Below, in pieces: positions 22,281 to 33,489 of a stretch of 64,000 bases of DNA. Numbering within the stretch: position 1 is the first letter of the stretch; each line of letters starts with the position of its first letter. A model generated the notes under the pieces. It made no database searches, had not been told where the DNA came from, and was given only the letters and a program-made list of their open reading frames with translations. Origin of the DNA: Morella rubra. Taxonomy: Eukaryota > Streptophyta > Magnoliopsida > Fagales > Myricaceae. The position numbers were made by a program, and so were the translations under genes. The stretch covers positions 10,673,161 to 10,737,160 of the forward strand of contig CM025853.1 of the NCBI GenBank assembly GCA_003952965.2, given 5' to 3'.

Positions 22281-25200
22281 ATGGAAGCGCGTCGCTCCTC
22301 CCGCGCCGTCATCGATCCCAAGGTCCGCCAAGTCGGTTTCTTCGCTCCAATCGCCAACCCCCAACTGGCCCGCACGCAGTCCAACCCCCCCGGCGCCAAT
22401 TCCCCGCCGCTATCTGAGTCTCCGGCGGGCAATTCGCTATCTCCGGTCATGATTCCCCCGCCACGTCACTCCTCGGATCGTACCCCCGCCGTGCCTGTTC
22501 CGGAGACCGGGATACGACGCCAGGGTAGCGACCAGGTACCTGTCGGGAGCTACAACCCGTCCGAGTCGTTGCTGGGCTCGTCTCCCGCACGTTCGTCGCC
22601 GACGGGCCGGATTGGATTGGCGGACGGGGAATTCTCCGAGGAGTTGGACGGCTGGTATCGGCTGAACGGGTCTCGAAAGTTGCCTCCGGGTCCTCCCGAT
22701 ACGACTCCGGAGAAGGCTGCGGATAATTTGGCGAGTAGTTCTGCACCGCCGGGGTTGGAAAAATCAAAGAAATCTGTCCAAGTGCCCGGTAATGTTTTAA
22801 ATAAGTAATTACCGCTCCACTCGATTGGCTTTATTCCTCTTAATTCGTAAATTCGGATTTTTATTCGTTTTGTATGCGTGTGTATGTGTGTAATTCGTTA
22901 CATTGGTTTGGATTGAGATTTTGCAGAATTGAATTGAACTTGGATGGTGTGAACTAAATTTGGTATGTTTAGCAAGTGAACAACGTTTGATGTTTTTCAG
23001 AAGAAATTAAATTTTGTTGCTTTTTCTTCCTCCACCTTTGGTGTGAATATCGTTATTTCGTAGTACGAGAATAGAGCAATTTGACATGGTAGCAACAACA
23101 GCAATACTAATGATAATGACTGCAATGAAGAGACATGGGGTTAGAGAAGGTAGTACAAGGGGATGTCTTCTAATTGCAGATTTTCCTATAAGCCTTTTCC
23201 GATTTTGTACTCTATATAAATGCCTCTGTGCCATGGATTACGGCCCCCTAGTCCTTTTAGCTTGTTTTTTAGACCGGTGAATGGTGCCTATATAATTTGA
23301 CTTCTTGATTTTGAGTTTGAATTGGGGTATCAAAAAGCTATTGTTTCACTGCTGGTTGCCTGGATCCACTTTCTGTGGGTGCCATCGGTTGCTAAGTTTC
23401 TGCTCCCTGTTCATATATTTGTTCAAAGGTGGTGATTACAGGTGAATTGTTTGTGTTGAGTAATTCTATTGGACCTATCTGTTCTCTTTAATAATTTGCT
23501 CAACAAATTGCAGAAAAGAGTGAAAATGCTGTTTTGGAAGTGCAAAATGAAATGCAATCTAGTGTGAAGCCCCTGAAAGCAAAAACAACCAAAGCTGAAA
23601 GGCGTGCTATGCAGGAGTCCCAAAGAGCTGCAAAAGCTGCAGCAAAAGGTCTGAATATAGTTTTTGTATATATGTTGTTCCGTGATAAAGTAGCTTCTAT
23701 TTATTTCATCGACCATTTCTTTTCTAGATGTTTTATCCTTTTATTTTTTTTGGCTTAATAAATCTGCCAGTCCTTGGGGTTTAGCCTTTTCCCAAAGCGG
23801 TCCCTAGGGTTCAATTCATTCCACACGGGTCCTTGAGCTTTATCCCCTTTTTATTTTAGTCCTTCCGTCACTCCGGGCTCAACTGCTTAACGGAGAATTC
23901 TTAAGTGGCAGATGGATGCTGCATCATGTCCAATAAAAATGCTACACATGTCCATATACCACATCAGGTCGCCAGATCAACATCAAATGCCCTGTGTAAA
24001 CCTCCACCCGAATCCCCAAATTACTGTTCTGCCCTCCAGCTCCAGACCCAATTCCTTCTTCCTCCTCACCTTGAGTTGTTCCCGTGCCCTTTAGCTAATT
24101 CCTCAACCTTCTCGACAATCTTCTCCGGTGACTTGGACAATACAAATCGATCTCCATCGTCAACGGGGTGGTTCGAGCCGTCCAACAGACCTAACAGGTT
24201 CAAACCGAACAAGAAGCTGTTCTTTTTTTTGCAGGAATGCATCCCGTTTCAGGGCTGGTCTTTCTCCTAGATTTCTCGCCAGCAGAATGGTCTACCTCAC
24301 TCTTTGGTATGTGCGGGCTGTGCTTAGTCATCAGGAAACTTGGCTTTGTACACAAAACTAAGAGATCCCTCTCCAAGAAGATTCCCTTCACTAAAACTGT
24401 TTGTAGCTAATTGAAGCTCTACCAGTGTAAAGTTTCGTTCTTGTTGGAAGTCTACATTTTTTAAGAGAAACTTCTTCTAGATTTTTTCTCGGTTCTGGCA
24501 TGGTACATTGGAGGTATCTGCTTCGAATGGTGAACAGGTGGAGAGCTCACAGCCAAGATTTGTGGACTCTTTCCTGGTGCAGTAGAAGAATCGTTTGCAA
24601 ACAAGGAATGGAAACCAAAAAGAAAAAGTCACTAGCAAAGTGATCTACAAGACAAGCATGCTTAATATCCAAGAAGAAGCTGCTGTGTAAAACAAATGGA
24701 TCCAAACCCATCAGAGTAAAATCCATTTTCTGGGTGTAAGTCCCAGACAAATTTTCTGCCACTAGTAACAATGGAAGCACTTGAACACTTTGGTTTCAAG
24801 TTGAAACTGCATTTTCTGGAAAGTATTTCAGATGATAAGAGGACATAAATTTACTTCTAAGTAGCATGCTTGGCACGGTTTCTAATGGGAAATCCTACGG
24901 TGGAGTGTCATCATCCCCTACATGGAACCTAAGGGGTAGAGAGAAGCCATGACATCCATAGAACCAGGAACCTGTCGACGGTGATCCTAGTCTCTGGGTT
25001 GTGTTCAGAAGCCGTGAAATTTCACCTCCTTGTAACCCGCATGACCACACGTCCACCTTCGCACCATCATAGCCTTTCTTTATTAGAATCTCCAGCGCCA
25101 CATAGGCTGGAGTTATGTGCAGCAACCCGTTCTGTCGGATCTGCTTGGAGCAGGCTGAAATCTGAGACTTCTCGGGCTTCAGGTCACAATGGAATTTTTT

Positions 25201-28200
25201 GATGTTGAAGCCTGACTCAGACATGGTGGGAAAGAATCGGCCACTATCGCATGGGGACCACCCTAACATTTTAATGGTAGCTTTTACTTTATTTTATACT
25301 GGGCCATGGGAACCTAACGCCCTGGTAAAAAAATTCAATGTGCACCGCCTTGAATCTCCAACATAAGTATATGTTTCTGTCGGATCAAAAAAAGGCTGAG
25401 AGACTTATTGGAATTTAACCGATCGGGCTGACTTCTGTAGAGATCTATGGGCGGTTTAAGGACTAAACTCAGGATTCTATGTGGAACCCCTAGGAACCAT
25501 TGTTATGGCAGCCATTTTTTTTTTTTTCATGAAATGGGCTTCATTTGACCTTTTTACTTTATTTCCCTGCTAAGAAAGCTATTAAAAATTCAATGTTATA
25601 CTTGCCAACTAAGGGCATGTTTGTGGGTAAAGAATTGAGTTATTGGGCTTTCCTAGTTCTTATTGAACTATGACATTATAAGGAGCGCTTCCCATTCATA
25701 GTGGACCCTTTAAGCAGCCCTAGTTGTAGGTTGGTTAGACTGTTTCAAGAGTATTTTTTTTGCTGTATGTATAGGGCTGTCTCATCAGGTATTTTGGTGT
25801 TTTGAACTCATTAGTTATCGTTAATGATTGCCTTGTATAGTTTTCAACTTTCTATGAATTGTTGGAAATGTCTCAAAAGCTGAACGGGATTCAGTTCCTG
25901 GTGATGTTTAGTTTTGAATCTGTTTTTCCACTGTCTAGCTGAACCATCCTGCACAATAATTAATTGCTTTGCTGTGTTCACAGTGAGCTGCGTTATGTGA
26001 TTAAATTGTGCTTTTCCTTGTCCTGACAAGGGCAGGATCCTGTTTGGAGCTCTCTTTAGACATTGATTTTTGAGATGTGCTGATTTTCTGCTCAACAACT
26101 TAAGATTTCGCTAGTCTAGCCTATTTATTTATTTATTTTTTTTTTGGGGGGGGGGGCTAGAATTTCTTAGAAGTTTTTGAATGAGCTGTTTCTCAGGCAC
26201 TAGAAGGTTCTTTTACACATTTTTTACTTGCATATATTAACTGATCTGTAATTAATTTATTACTACTAAAATGTATTGTTAATCTTTCTAAGTATTATAT
26301 TCTTATTTTAATGTTAATAATTAGCCATGCGTATAACTACTTTCTAAAGCATTTATTTAGTCTATTTGAAGCTGCTCATTGGTGTTGTATGGTGTCTAAT
26401 TTGGGTATTGTTTTATGTCATTTTCTGCTTGTGAATATGGATCTACTTGTTAGTATGAGTTCACTTGTGTGTGTATCCACATTTATACTTGTAAGCAGGG
26501 GCAAAGCAAGGACGTGGACCCCCATGGCCCCCTGGGCTTTGCCCCTGCCTTTAAGTGTATGGATGTATGTATGTTATGCACCTGCATGCATGCATTTATG
26601 AATGTGTGTGCATGCATTATCTTTTTCTATGTACATATGGAAATGGTATATGTTTTCATAGCTTCATATCTTGTGTTACTTATTCATACTGTATATGTAG
26701 AAGATGGAAATAAATCTGCTGCTCTATCTGGGGGAGCTACTTCAAGTAAACCTTTGAAGCAGCCTTCACTCAAGAAAGATGGTCCTCCACTTCCATCTCC
26801 AATTGCACCTTCTGAAAAGAAGGGAGGTGATCGTCCACCTGAGAAAGAAAGGAAGAAAGATGTTCCTCCTCCACGCATGCAGTTTGATGATAAGAACCGA
26901 GTGGAGAAGGCTAAAAGGCGGGCTGTGTTCAGTCAAACCGAAGCTAGAAACAGAGTGGAATTGTTTCGGCACTTGCCTCAGTATGAACATGGAACTCAGC
27001 TTCCCGATCTCGAGTCAAAATTTTTCCAACTTGATCCAGTACATCCTGCTGTGTACAAGGTACTTATTTGAGGGCATGGTTGTGATAGGTTAATAATTTG
27101 AGATTTTTTTACATATGTGAATAGTTTAGAAATTTTTTCTTAAATATTTCAAAATTTTTTCTCAAGCCCCTAAACATAAACTGAAAGGTGAATAGTTGCC
27201 GTATGCTTACCAAACAGTAACAACATTTTTGTTAAAAATAACAATGTGGGCAGATAACGACCTTTATTCTCCAGCTGTGTGAACAGTCAGAACATGACAT
27301 GGGAGACATGCAAATTAAAAAGTTATACGTGGACATGATATTTATGCAGTACTTGTTCCACACCCGTGCACACACATGCATCTTCCTGCACCTTTCTTAT
27401 GAATGGCTCAAGCACTAGGTGATGTGCAGTTGTGCTCAATGTGAAAAATATGTTGATTAAGCAGATTCTTAATGCTTCCATTTTGCCCAATCTTAACACT
27501 ACAAGCCAATCAGTAATTATCAAGAGTAACCAGAGTAAAAGAAATATGGATGAGTGTATGGCTATTATTATGTACTAGTGTAGATTTTCTCAGAGTCTGT
27601 TCTGGTTAGGTTTTCAACAATTATTTTGGTTGGTTTGTTGAATAATTGACTAGGAAGACTAATCAAATAAAATCAATTGCTTTGGCATAATTTTTAGATT
27701 GGGAATAACAAAGAAACAATCTGTTTATCATGGATCATGTTTGTCATCCAGCCTTTTGTTAAAGAAAGGTTCTCAATTGAAATTTCATCTATCTTTTGTG
27801 TAAGCAGTTGTTATTTTGGGTTTAGTTTAATCTCTCTTAGAAATGTAAGCCAAACAGGCCATTAGTTTCTTTCCATTTTCATTTTCTATTTGAAAAAGAA
27901 ATATAGTTCATTATCTGTGTGGAATGAAACCCTTTCAGGTTGGATTACAGTATCTAGCAAGAGATATATCTGGGGGTAATGCTCGTTGTATTGCAATGCT
28001 TCAAGCTTTCAAGGAAGCCATTGAAGACTACTCCACACCACCAAAAAAGACCCTTGTTAGAGATTTAACTGCCAAAATTAGTAGTTATGTATCGTTCTTT
28101 ATTGAATGTAGGCCACTTTCTATCAGCATGGGAAATGCAATTAGGTTTTTAAAGAGCCGTGTAGCAAAGTTACCACTAACTCTTTCTGAATCTGAAGCAA

Positions 28201-29344
28201 AAGCTGTAGTTTGTTCAGATATTGAGCGTTTCATATATGAAAAGATAATACTTGCAGACAAGGTCATAGTTGGACATGCCGTTACAAAGATTAGGGATGG
28301 AGATGTTCTTCTCACTTATGGATCATCAACCGCTGTTGAGATGATTCTGTCTTATGCCCACGAGATGGGGAAACAGTTTCGTGTTGTGGTAGTGGACTCA
28401 CGTCCAAAACTTGAAGGCCAAGCATTACTTCGTAGGCTGGTGGCGAAGGGCTTGAGTTGTACCTATTGTCATATAAATGCCCTTTCTTATATTATGCATG
28501 AAGTTACACGTGTTTTTCTGGGGGCCGCCTCTGTATTGTCTAATGGAACTGTATATTCGAGGGTTGGGACTGCGAGTGTTGCAATGGTTGCTCATGCTTT
28601 CCGTGTTCCAGTTTTAGTCTGCTGTGAAGCCTATAAATTTCATGAAAGGGTGCAGCTTGATTCTATCTGCTCTAATGAATTAGGTAGGTCATGACTCTTC
28701 CCAGATGAGTTGATGTCAATTTTGTCCTTTGACTACATTATGTTTACCATGCCCTGCATTGGCAAGGTCAAGACTAAGTATGTTAAAACTTTTTTTGGTT
28801 AAATATAAGTGGAGGCTAAGCATCTTAAATTGCTTGCAGGTGATCCAGGCGCTATTGCAAAAGTTCCAGGAAGAATGGATGTGAACTATCTGAATAACTG
28901 GTCCAATAAGGAAAATCTCCAGCTCTTGAATTTAATGTAAGCTTTATCACTGATAGAAATATAAGTTCAAATATTGTTCTGAATTATTCGAATACCCCCT
29001 AATCTTTATGCGACTCTGTAACAGGTACGATGCTACTCCTTCCGATTATATCTCCATGATTGTTACAGATTATGGCATGGTATGTCATGTTCTAATATTG
29101 ATCTTCAAAGTTTAGTCTTCAAATTTTAGTCTTTAGACTTTGTTTATAAGCATGTCAGGGATTGGTACATATAATGCAAAACTTACAATTCTAGTTTGTA
29201 TGCTATATCTTTAGTCATACATAGACTTCTTCAGGAAGCTTGAGATTTTTCTTATGTATAGTGTCGACGATTTTATTGTAGATCCCCACGACAAGTGTCC
29301 CTGTCATTGTGCGTGAATATGGGAGAGAGCACTTGTTCTTGTAG
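22281..29344 (+). CDS. Translation initiation factor eIF2B, delta subunit
   Basis: eIF2B is the guanine-nucleotide exchange factor for eIF2 in the cytosol; the delta subunit belongs to its regulatory core with alpha and beta. I infer seven exons: 22281-22788, 23514-23648, 26701-27059, 27939-28683, 28840-28936, 29025-29079 and 29282-29344. All introns are GT-AG and the exons total 1962 nt, 653 residues plus stop, close to plant orthologues. The first ATG gives [20 protein letters not shown], the conserved plant start. Residues 1-215 are Pro/Ser-rich and disordered, about 170-215 is Lys/Ala-rich, and from about 330 to the end is the IF-2B fold. That fold contains [55 protein letters not shown] and [12 protein letters not shown], and ends [12 protein letters not shown]. 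No lesion is seen, so it looks functional. Intron 2 (3052 bp) is swollen by inserted DNA. Confidence 0.95.
24895..25269 (-). pseudogene. CIPK (SnRK3) protein kinase fragment, antisense in intron 2
   Basis: CBL-interacting protein kinases are Ca2+-signalling Ser/Thr kinases. On the minus strand the piece reads FHCDLKPEK (catalytic-loop HxDLKPEN), a compressed activation-loop region ending [11 protein letters not shown], then [10 protein letters not shown] (TPAYVAPEVL expected) and [15 protein letters not shown]. This order and wording are those of CIPK kinase subdomains VIb to IX. The DFG motif and Cys-Gly before TPAYV are lost by deletion, and after WSCG the sequence diverges. It is therefore a non-functional fragment, transcribed only in antisense as part of the eIF2B-delta pre-mRNA. 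The regulatory NAF domain is not found. Confidence 0.7.
26497..26551. mobile_element. ~55-bp hAT-like micro-element in intron 2
   Basis: CAGGGGCAAAGC at the left and its inverted partner GCTTTGCCCCTG at the right bracket about 30 bp of GC-rich sequence in an AT-rich intron. The CAGGGGC ends are typical of plant hAT elements. The flanking octamers CTTGTAAG and CCTTTAAG agree at 6 of 8 positions, compatible with a decayed 8-bp target duplication. Confidence 0.55.
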
Positions 29345-29775
29345 AAAGATTCTGCAGGAGTTACTCCTTCGGATTGATAAAGCTCTTCATCTTCTGCCAT
29401 TGTCCTCAGAAAGGAGACGAAAAAATTTTTGTAACTCGTAGTTATATCTCTTATCATTCTTTACATGGAAGTGATATTTGTTGGTCAATCTTGAATGTGA
29501 ATTTTGTTTGGTGAATATGACTCAGTGAAGAGAGCACGAATTCGCCTCTCCTGAAAGTTATACATATGTCTGGTTTCCAAATATTTCCTTGTACATGGTC
29601 ACCTTTTAGGTGTTCAAGTTTTCCACACAAATGGTGTTGATGAATTGTTGTTATTTTTTTTAAAAAAATACATATGTAGATGATTCATTCGCCTCACATT
29701 TCTCTTCGTTGGATCTTTATCGTCTGAGGACGAGAAAGGTTCAATCTGCAGACATTCTAAGTGAGCCTATATTTA
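29345..29775 (+). other. 3' flank of eIF2B-delta
   Basis: Expected 3' UTR and downstream region of the gene ending at 29344. No ORF of interest. T-rich stretches (about 29447-29520 and 29640-29665) could include the poly(A) signal region, but I cannot fix a site. Confidence 0.4.
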
Positions 29776-29965
29776 GAGTCTCTTCGGTTAAAAAAAATCT
29801 TCGGGATTTTTTTGAATTCTCAGAATATAAAATATTCTATAACCAAACATTATTCTTAACATTACATAAAAATAACTAAAACACGCATACTAATAAAGTT
29901 AACATCACCTAAAAATTCTCAAAATACAAAAAAATTTCAAAAAACACCACAAACCGAACAACCTC
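29776..29965. mobile_element. Tourist-like MITE with TTA target duplication
   Basis: TTA flanks both sides (29773-29775 and 29966-29968). The left end is GAGTCTCTTCGGTTAAAA and the right end, in reverse complement, GAGGTTGTTCGGTTTGTGG. The inner right arm carries AACATCACCTAAAAATTCTC, nearly identical to the right end zone of the large Harbinger palindrome (about 41855-41890). This marks it as a small non-autonomous relative of that family. It has no coding capacity. Confidence 0.7.
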
Positions 29966-30334
29966 TTAGACTATCAAAATAATTGGATTACCACTCTCAC
30001 GACGAATAAGAGAATAAGAAAATAAGGATACAATACAAATTGTCTTGTTTATTTAGTCTACGGATTAGTGAAATTAAAGTGTACATTTATTAATGTTTAG
30101 GAACCGATATGAGATTTGGTTTTAATCGTTTTAATCTCAAAATTAGATATTGTTCGGTTTTGCAATATTTTGAGAATTTTTAGTATGTTGAGGATTTTTA
30201 GGTGATGTTGGAGTTTTTTTGTTTTTGTGTAGAACTTGTTGAGTTTTAATGATTGGTGTGAAAAGAGGTGATAATGATTTTTAAGGTTGTTATTTGGTTT
30301 TTACCTTTATTGGGATGTGTGTAGAAGATAAAAT

Positions 30335-30930
30335 ATAAAAGTATATTGATATTGATATTTATTCATAATATTGATTATAATTCCGAAAATAGTTTTTATT
30401 TTCTATTTTTTATTATCATACAAATGTTGATGTTTATTTATAATATTTGTGATAATTTCGAAAATCCTTTTTATTTCCTATTTTTTTATGTTTATTTATA
30501 ATATTTATTATAATTTCGAATTTGTCTTCTATTTTCTATTTGTTATTGTCATACAAATGTTGATGTTTATTTATAATATTGGGAATAATTTCGAAAATAC
30601 CTCTTATCTGCTATTTTTTATATAATATTATCAAATGTTGATATTTATTGATAATATTTATTATAATTCTGAAAATTCCTTTTATTATCTATTTTTTATT
30701 GTTATACAAATGTTGATGTTTATTTATAATACTTTAGGTAATTCCGAAAATTCCAATTATTTTGTAACGAACTTGTTTGCGTAATACAAAATAGAAAATA
30801 ATTATATATTTTAATTCTGAAAATACCTATTACTTTCTATTTTTAAACCGGAAACAAATGTCCATATGTATTTATAATATGTTTTATAATTACAAAAATT
30901 CATTTTATTTGCTATTTTTATTGTCATACA
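30335..30930. repeat. AT-rich tandem repeat array (left arm)
   Basis: About six imperfect copies of a roughly 95-bp unit containing CAAATGTTGATGTTTATTTA and a TAATTTCGAAAAT motif. The mirror array is at 41130-41725. Subterminal repeats of this kind may be transposase-binding or structural; function is not shown. Confidence 0.75.
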
Positions 30931-31399
30931 AATATCTAACAGGCATAACAGCGTTATGAAAAAAAAAAAAATTTACTTAATGAGTTAAAACAAGTAATAG
31001 AAAATAGTGATTCCGTAGTTCAAATGGCCACCTGAAATAAATTCGTTACAATAAACATATAATATTAACACTAACTGTTAATGTCCCGCAGAGACGCTAC
31101 GTCCTCATAACAACTGAGCAAAACATATTCTGCCCATACAAGCAAAAACCAATTCCATCGCATAAACCATCTATTGGAAGGTAATAAAGATAACAAATAT
31201 GACAATCAACATCAGGAAAAGGAACAACCAAACACAGCCGCAGCATCCAAAGCACAATAACCATATGCTGCGGTCTCCACCTGTGTCCTTCGAACTCCTA
31301 CGTTGTGCGCGAACATGGTGATGGCGAGGTTCCCCATTATCGTCTTCGACCCACAAAAAACTCCCTCGTCTTCATCTGACCCTTGCGGGTGCACGCCCA

Positions 31400-32020
31400 T
31401 CATGTGACTTGGCCGTATGATAAGTTTAGCCATTCTACACAAGGCCCTCGCCACACGCCGGACGTGGTGATGTACAGTATCCAGCGAGTGTTGAAAAAAG
31501 TGCCTGCAATCCGCTGTTTATGGGCATGCGCAGTGATGAATAGAAACATACCCAACGCCTCTTCCACCTTCACACGCTTATCCTTCAACTGTCCATATAT
31601 ACGAAGGCAGTGCGCCAAGTTTATGAATGATGTCCGCGACATTCTGAATATGTTTATACATTCCACACCGTTGGGGTGATTAAGGATCTCAGCAACGTGC
31701 ATTGCTCCTGTGAGAATGGAAGTATTCTGTGGGATTGGGCGACGACGGGACAATCTCCTGAGTGCCCTTCTTCTTCGGACCTCCTCGATTATATAAAATG
31801 CAATTGCATCATCACCTTGGTCCGGGTTGTCCGAATCTTCTGTAGATGTAGTCGTAGTATCACCTGCACATGATTCTACTTCTTCGTCTTCATCTGACCC
31901 TTGCGGCTCGAATGGCTCCTCTTGTTCGGGGTTAGCTGCTTCATCTACGTTGTATGCCCCCTCTTCTTCAGCGACATATGGCTCATTTAAGTCGAAGTCA
32001 AATTGGTGAGTATTATCCAT
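31400..32020 (-). pseudogene. Harbinger transposase ORF2, truncated (left arm)
   Basis: The true ATG is at 32020 (MDNTHQFDFDLNEPYVAEEE). An acidic N-terminal third is followed by the N-terminal helical domain of plant Harbinger transposases: FRMSRTSFINLAHCLR, then VEEALGMFLFITAHAHKQR. The frame then departs from the family and stops at 31400. In another frame MAKLIIRPSHMMGVHP continues the domain (about 31440-31380). The DDE nuclease that should follow is absent, replaced by a short non-matching tail. It faces away from the palindrome centre. The enzyme cannot be active. Confidence 0.8.
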
Positions 32021-32521
32021 TGAATCTACATTAAACAATTACGTACAAATGTTATTACCCCACAAAACCCATAGCTACTTGCCAACCAATTATCTAGGGA
32101 ATGGATTCCGAAAAAATATTTATGGACACTGTAAAATTAATATCATAAAAATATTTTTTCTAATTGACATTGACAGATACGTGTAGCATGCCAGAATGAG
32201 ATCCCGCAAATCCATATAAAATAACAATGCATACCCAAGACAGCATATCTATTGCCGAAGTTATGAAATGCGATACAAATTGAAATAACATCTCCATACA
32301 AGTACTTCAACAACCGTCTACATAATTAATAATCTTACAATCTAAACAACACAATGAACTCTCCGAAATACAATACTCCGTACAAATCGAGTTTCTCATA
32401 CACACATACTAATAACGTTCATTACAACGCAAATTAAATACTCAATGAAAAACACAACATAAGCGATGGATAGTCTGCTGCTCCATACACACAAGAAGTT
32501 GCCAAATGTAGAAATAGAAGC

Positions 32522-33098
32522 CTACTTCAGGTAAACCACATATGCTCGACGTGCGTCCTCGGAGAGCCTTAGGAATGCTTGCCTAAATGTCACACTTTGA
32601 ATGATCTTGTCCATCGCCCTCCCCATGGCATCTTGACCAATTGGAGGCTGAATAGCCATGAGTGCATCAACGCACTCATTCACGAGAGACCTCCGAGAAA
32701 GGTTAGAGTTTGCAATGCGTTCCGCCCTGACACGCAAAAAGTTTTCAGATGCCTCTTCGAATGAGTCATTTTGAGACTCCCCAGATCGCATCTTACGCGA
32801 TTCACGAAGGCGTGGGAGATGGACGCTTCCGACTTGAAAAGGGAGAAGCAGCCCTTGGTAGAGACCTACCAAGGGCTGCATCATAAAGACACTAGTAGCA
32901 GGATCTTGGGCGGGTGCATAGCCCGGACGGTGTGTTTTCATATGCACGATCATACTAACCCTCGACCCATGAATTTGGCATATTTTTCTGCATCGACGTT
33001 GCTGTAGCAGGATCTTGGGTGGAAAAGAGGCGTAGGTCTAACCCTCGACCCATGAATTTGGCATATTTTTCTTCGATCTGCACGTGGAAAACGTAGCA
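32522..33098 (-). pseudogene. Harbinger ORF1 second exon, rearranged (left arm)
   Basis: This corresponds to right-arm exon 2 (39015-39562). The C-terminal part (MRSGESQNDSFEEASENFL through the end RAYVVYLK) is intact from about 32794 to 32522. The upstream part is scrambled: a segment with CCCATGAATTTGGCATATTT is present twice (about 32965 and 33047) and part of the coding region is missing. A 14-bp inverted repeat with a 4-nt loop lies at 32848-32879. Confidence 0.7.
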
Positions 33099-33173
33099 AT
33101 GACGATTCAACTAAGTAACTGATAATTAGATGACTGATAAATAGATTAGTTAAGTGATAGTAGTGAAACTCAC

Positions 33174-33482
33174 TTGAAGAAGTTCAGACCAACGTTCGAC
33201 GTCTGCTTTCATGGTTTTGGTTTCAGGATCCCATCCAAACTCGGTCCTTGATTTTAGGTCCTCGAACATCCTAAACTCAGTGCGCATATTGTCCAACTTA
33301 GTTTTAATTTTTTGCGCATCGAGGATGGGCACATCAACACTCATAATTGCAGCTATCGATTCGTAGTTGGGTGCTCCTAGTTTACCATTTTTCACACGTC
33401 CTGCGTTGAACTCAGCAATGGCTAGTTCAATAAGCCTCGTCACGCGTTGCTCATCTCGCCAAAGGATTTTCGATGATGACAT
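33174..33482 (-). CDS. Harbinger ORF1 exon 1: Myb/SANT-like domain (left arm)
   Basis: The amino acids match the right-arm copy at 38602-38910. The domain begins WRDEQRVTRLIELAIAEFN and ends MKADVERWSELLQ at a GT donor. Plant Harbinger ORF1 Myb/SANT proteins bind DNA and help bring the transposase to the nucleus and element ends. The following exon is rearranged in this arm, so a full product is unlikely. Confidence 0.75.
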
Positions 33483-33489
33483 TGAAGCC

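Larger units (their letters stand above)
23757..26700. other. Insertion-rich part of eIF2B-delta intron 2
   Basis: Apart from the kinase fragment and the tiny hAT scrap listed separately, this intronic stretch holds no recognisable gene. The opening at 23757-23900 (CAGTCCTTGGGGTTTAGCC, then TCCTTCCGTCACTCCG and TTAACGGAG) resembles one arm of plant MULE- or MITE-like TIR elements. The matching right arm was not found. A C-rich short ORF (23905-24270) is unrecognised. Poly-T/G tracts lie at 25509-25528 and 26130-26156. Confidence 0.45.

Noticed and set aside
31383-31679. 98-codon plus-strand frame in the left arm.
   Set aside because: It is the antisense shadow of the Harbinger ORF2 remnant.
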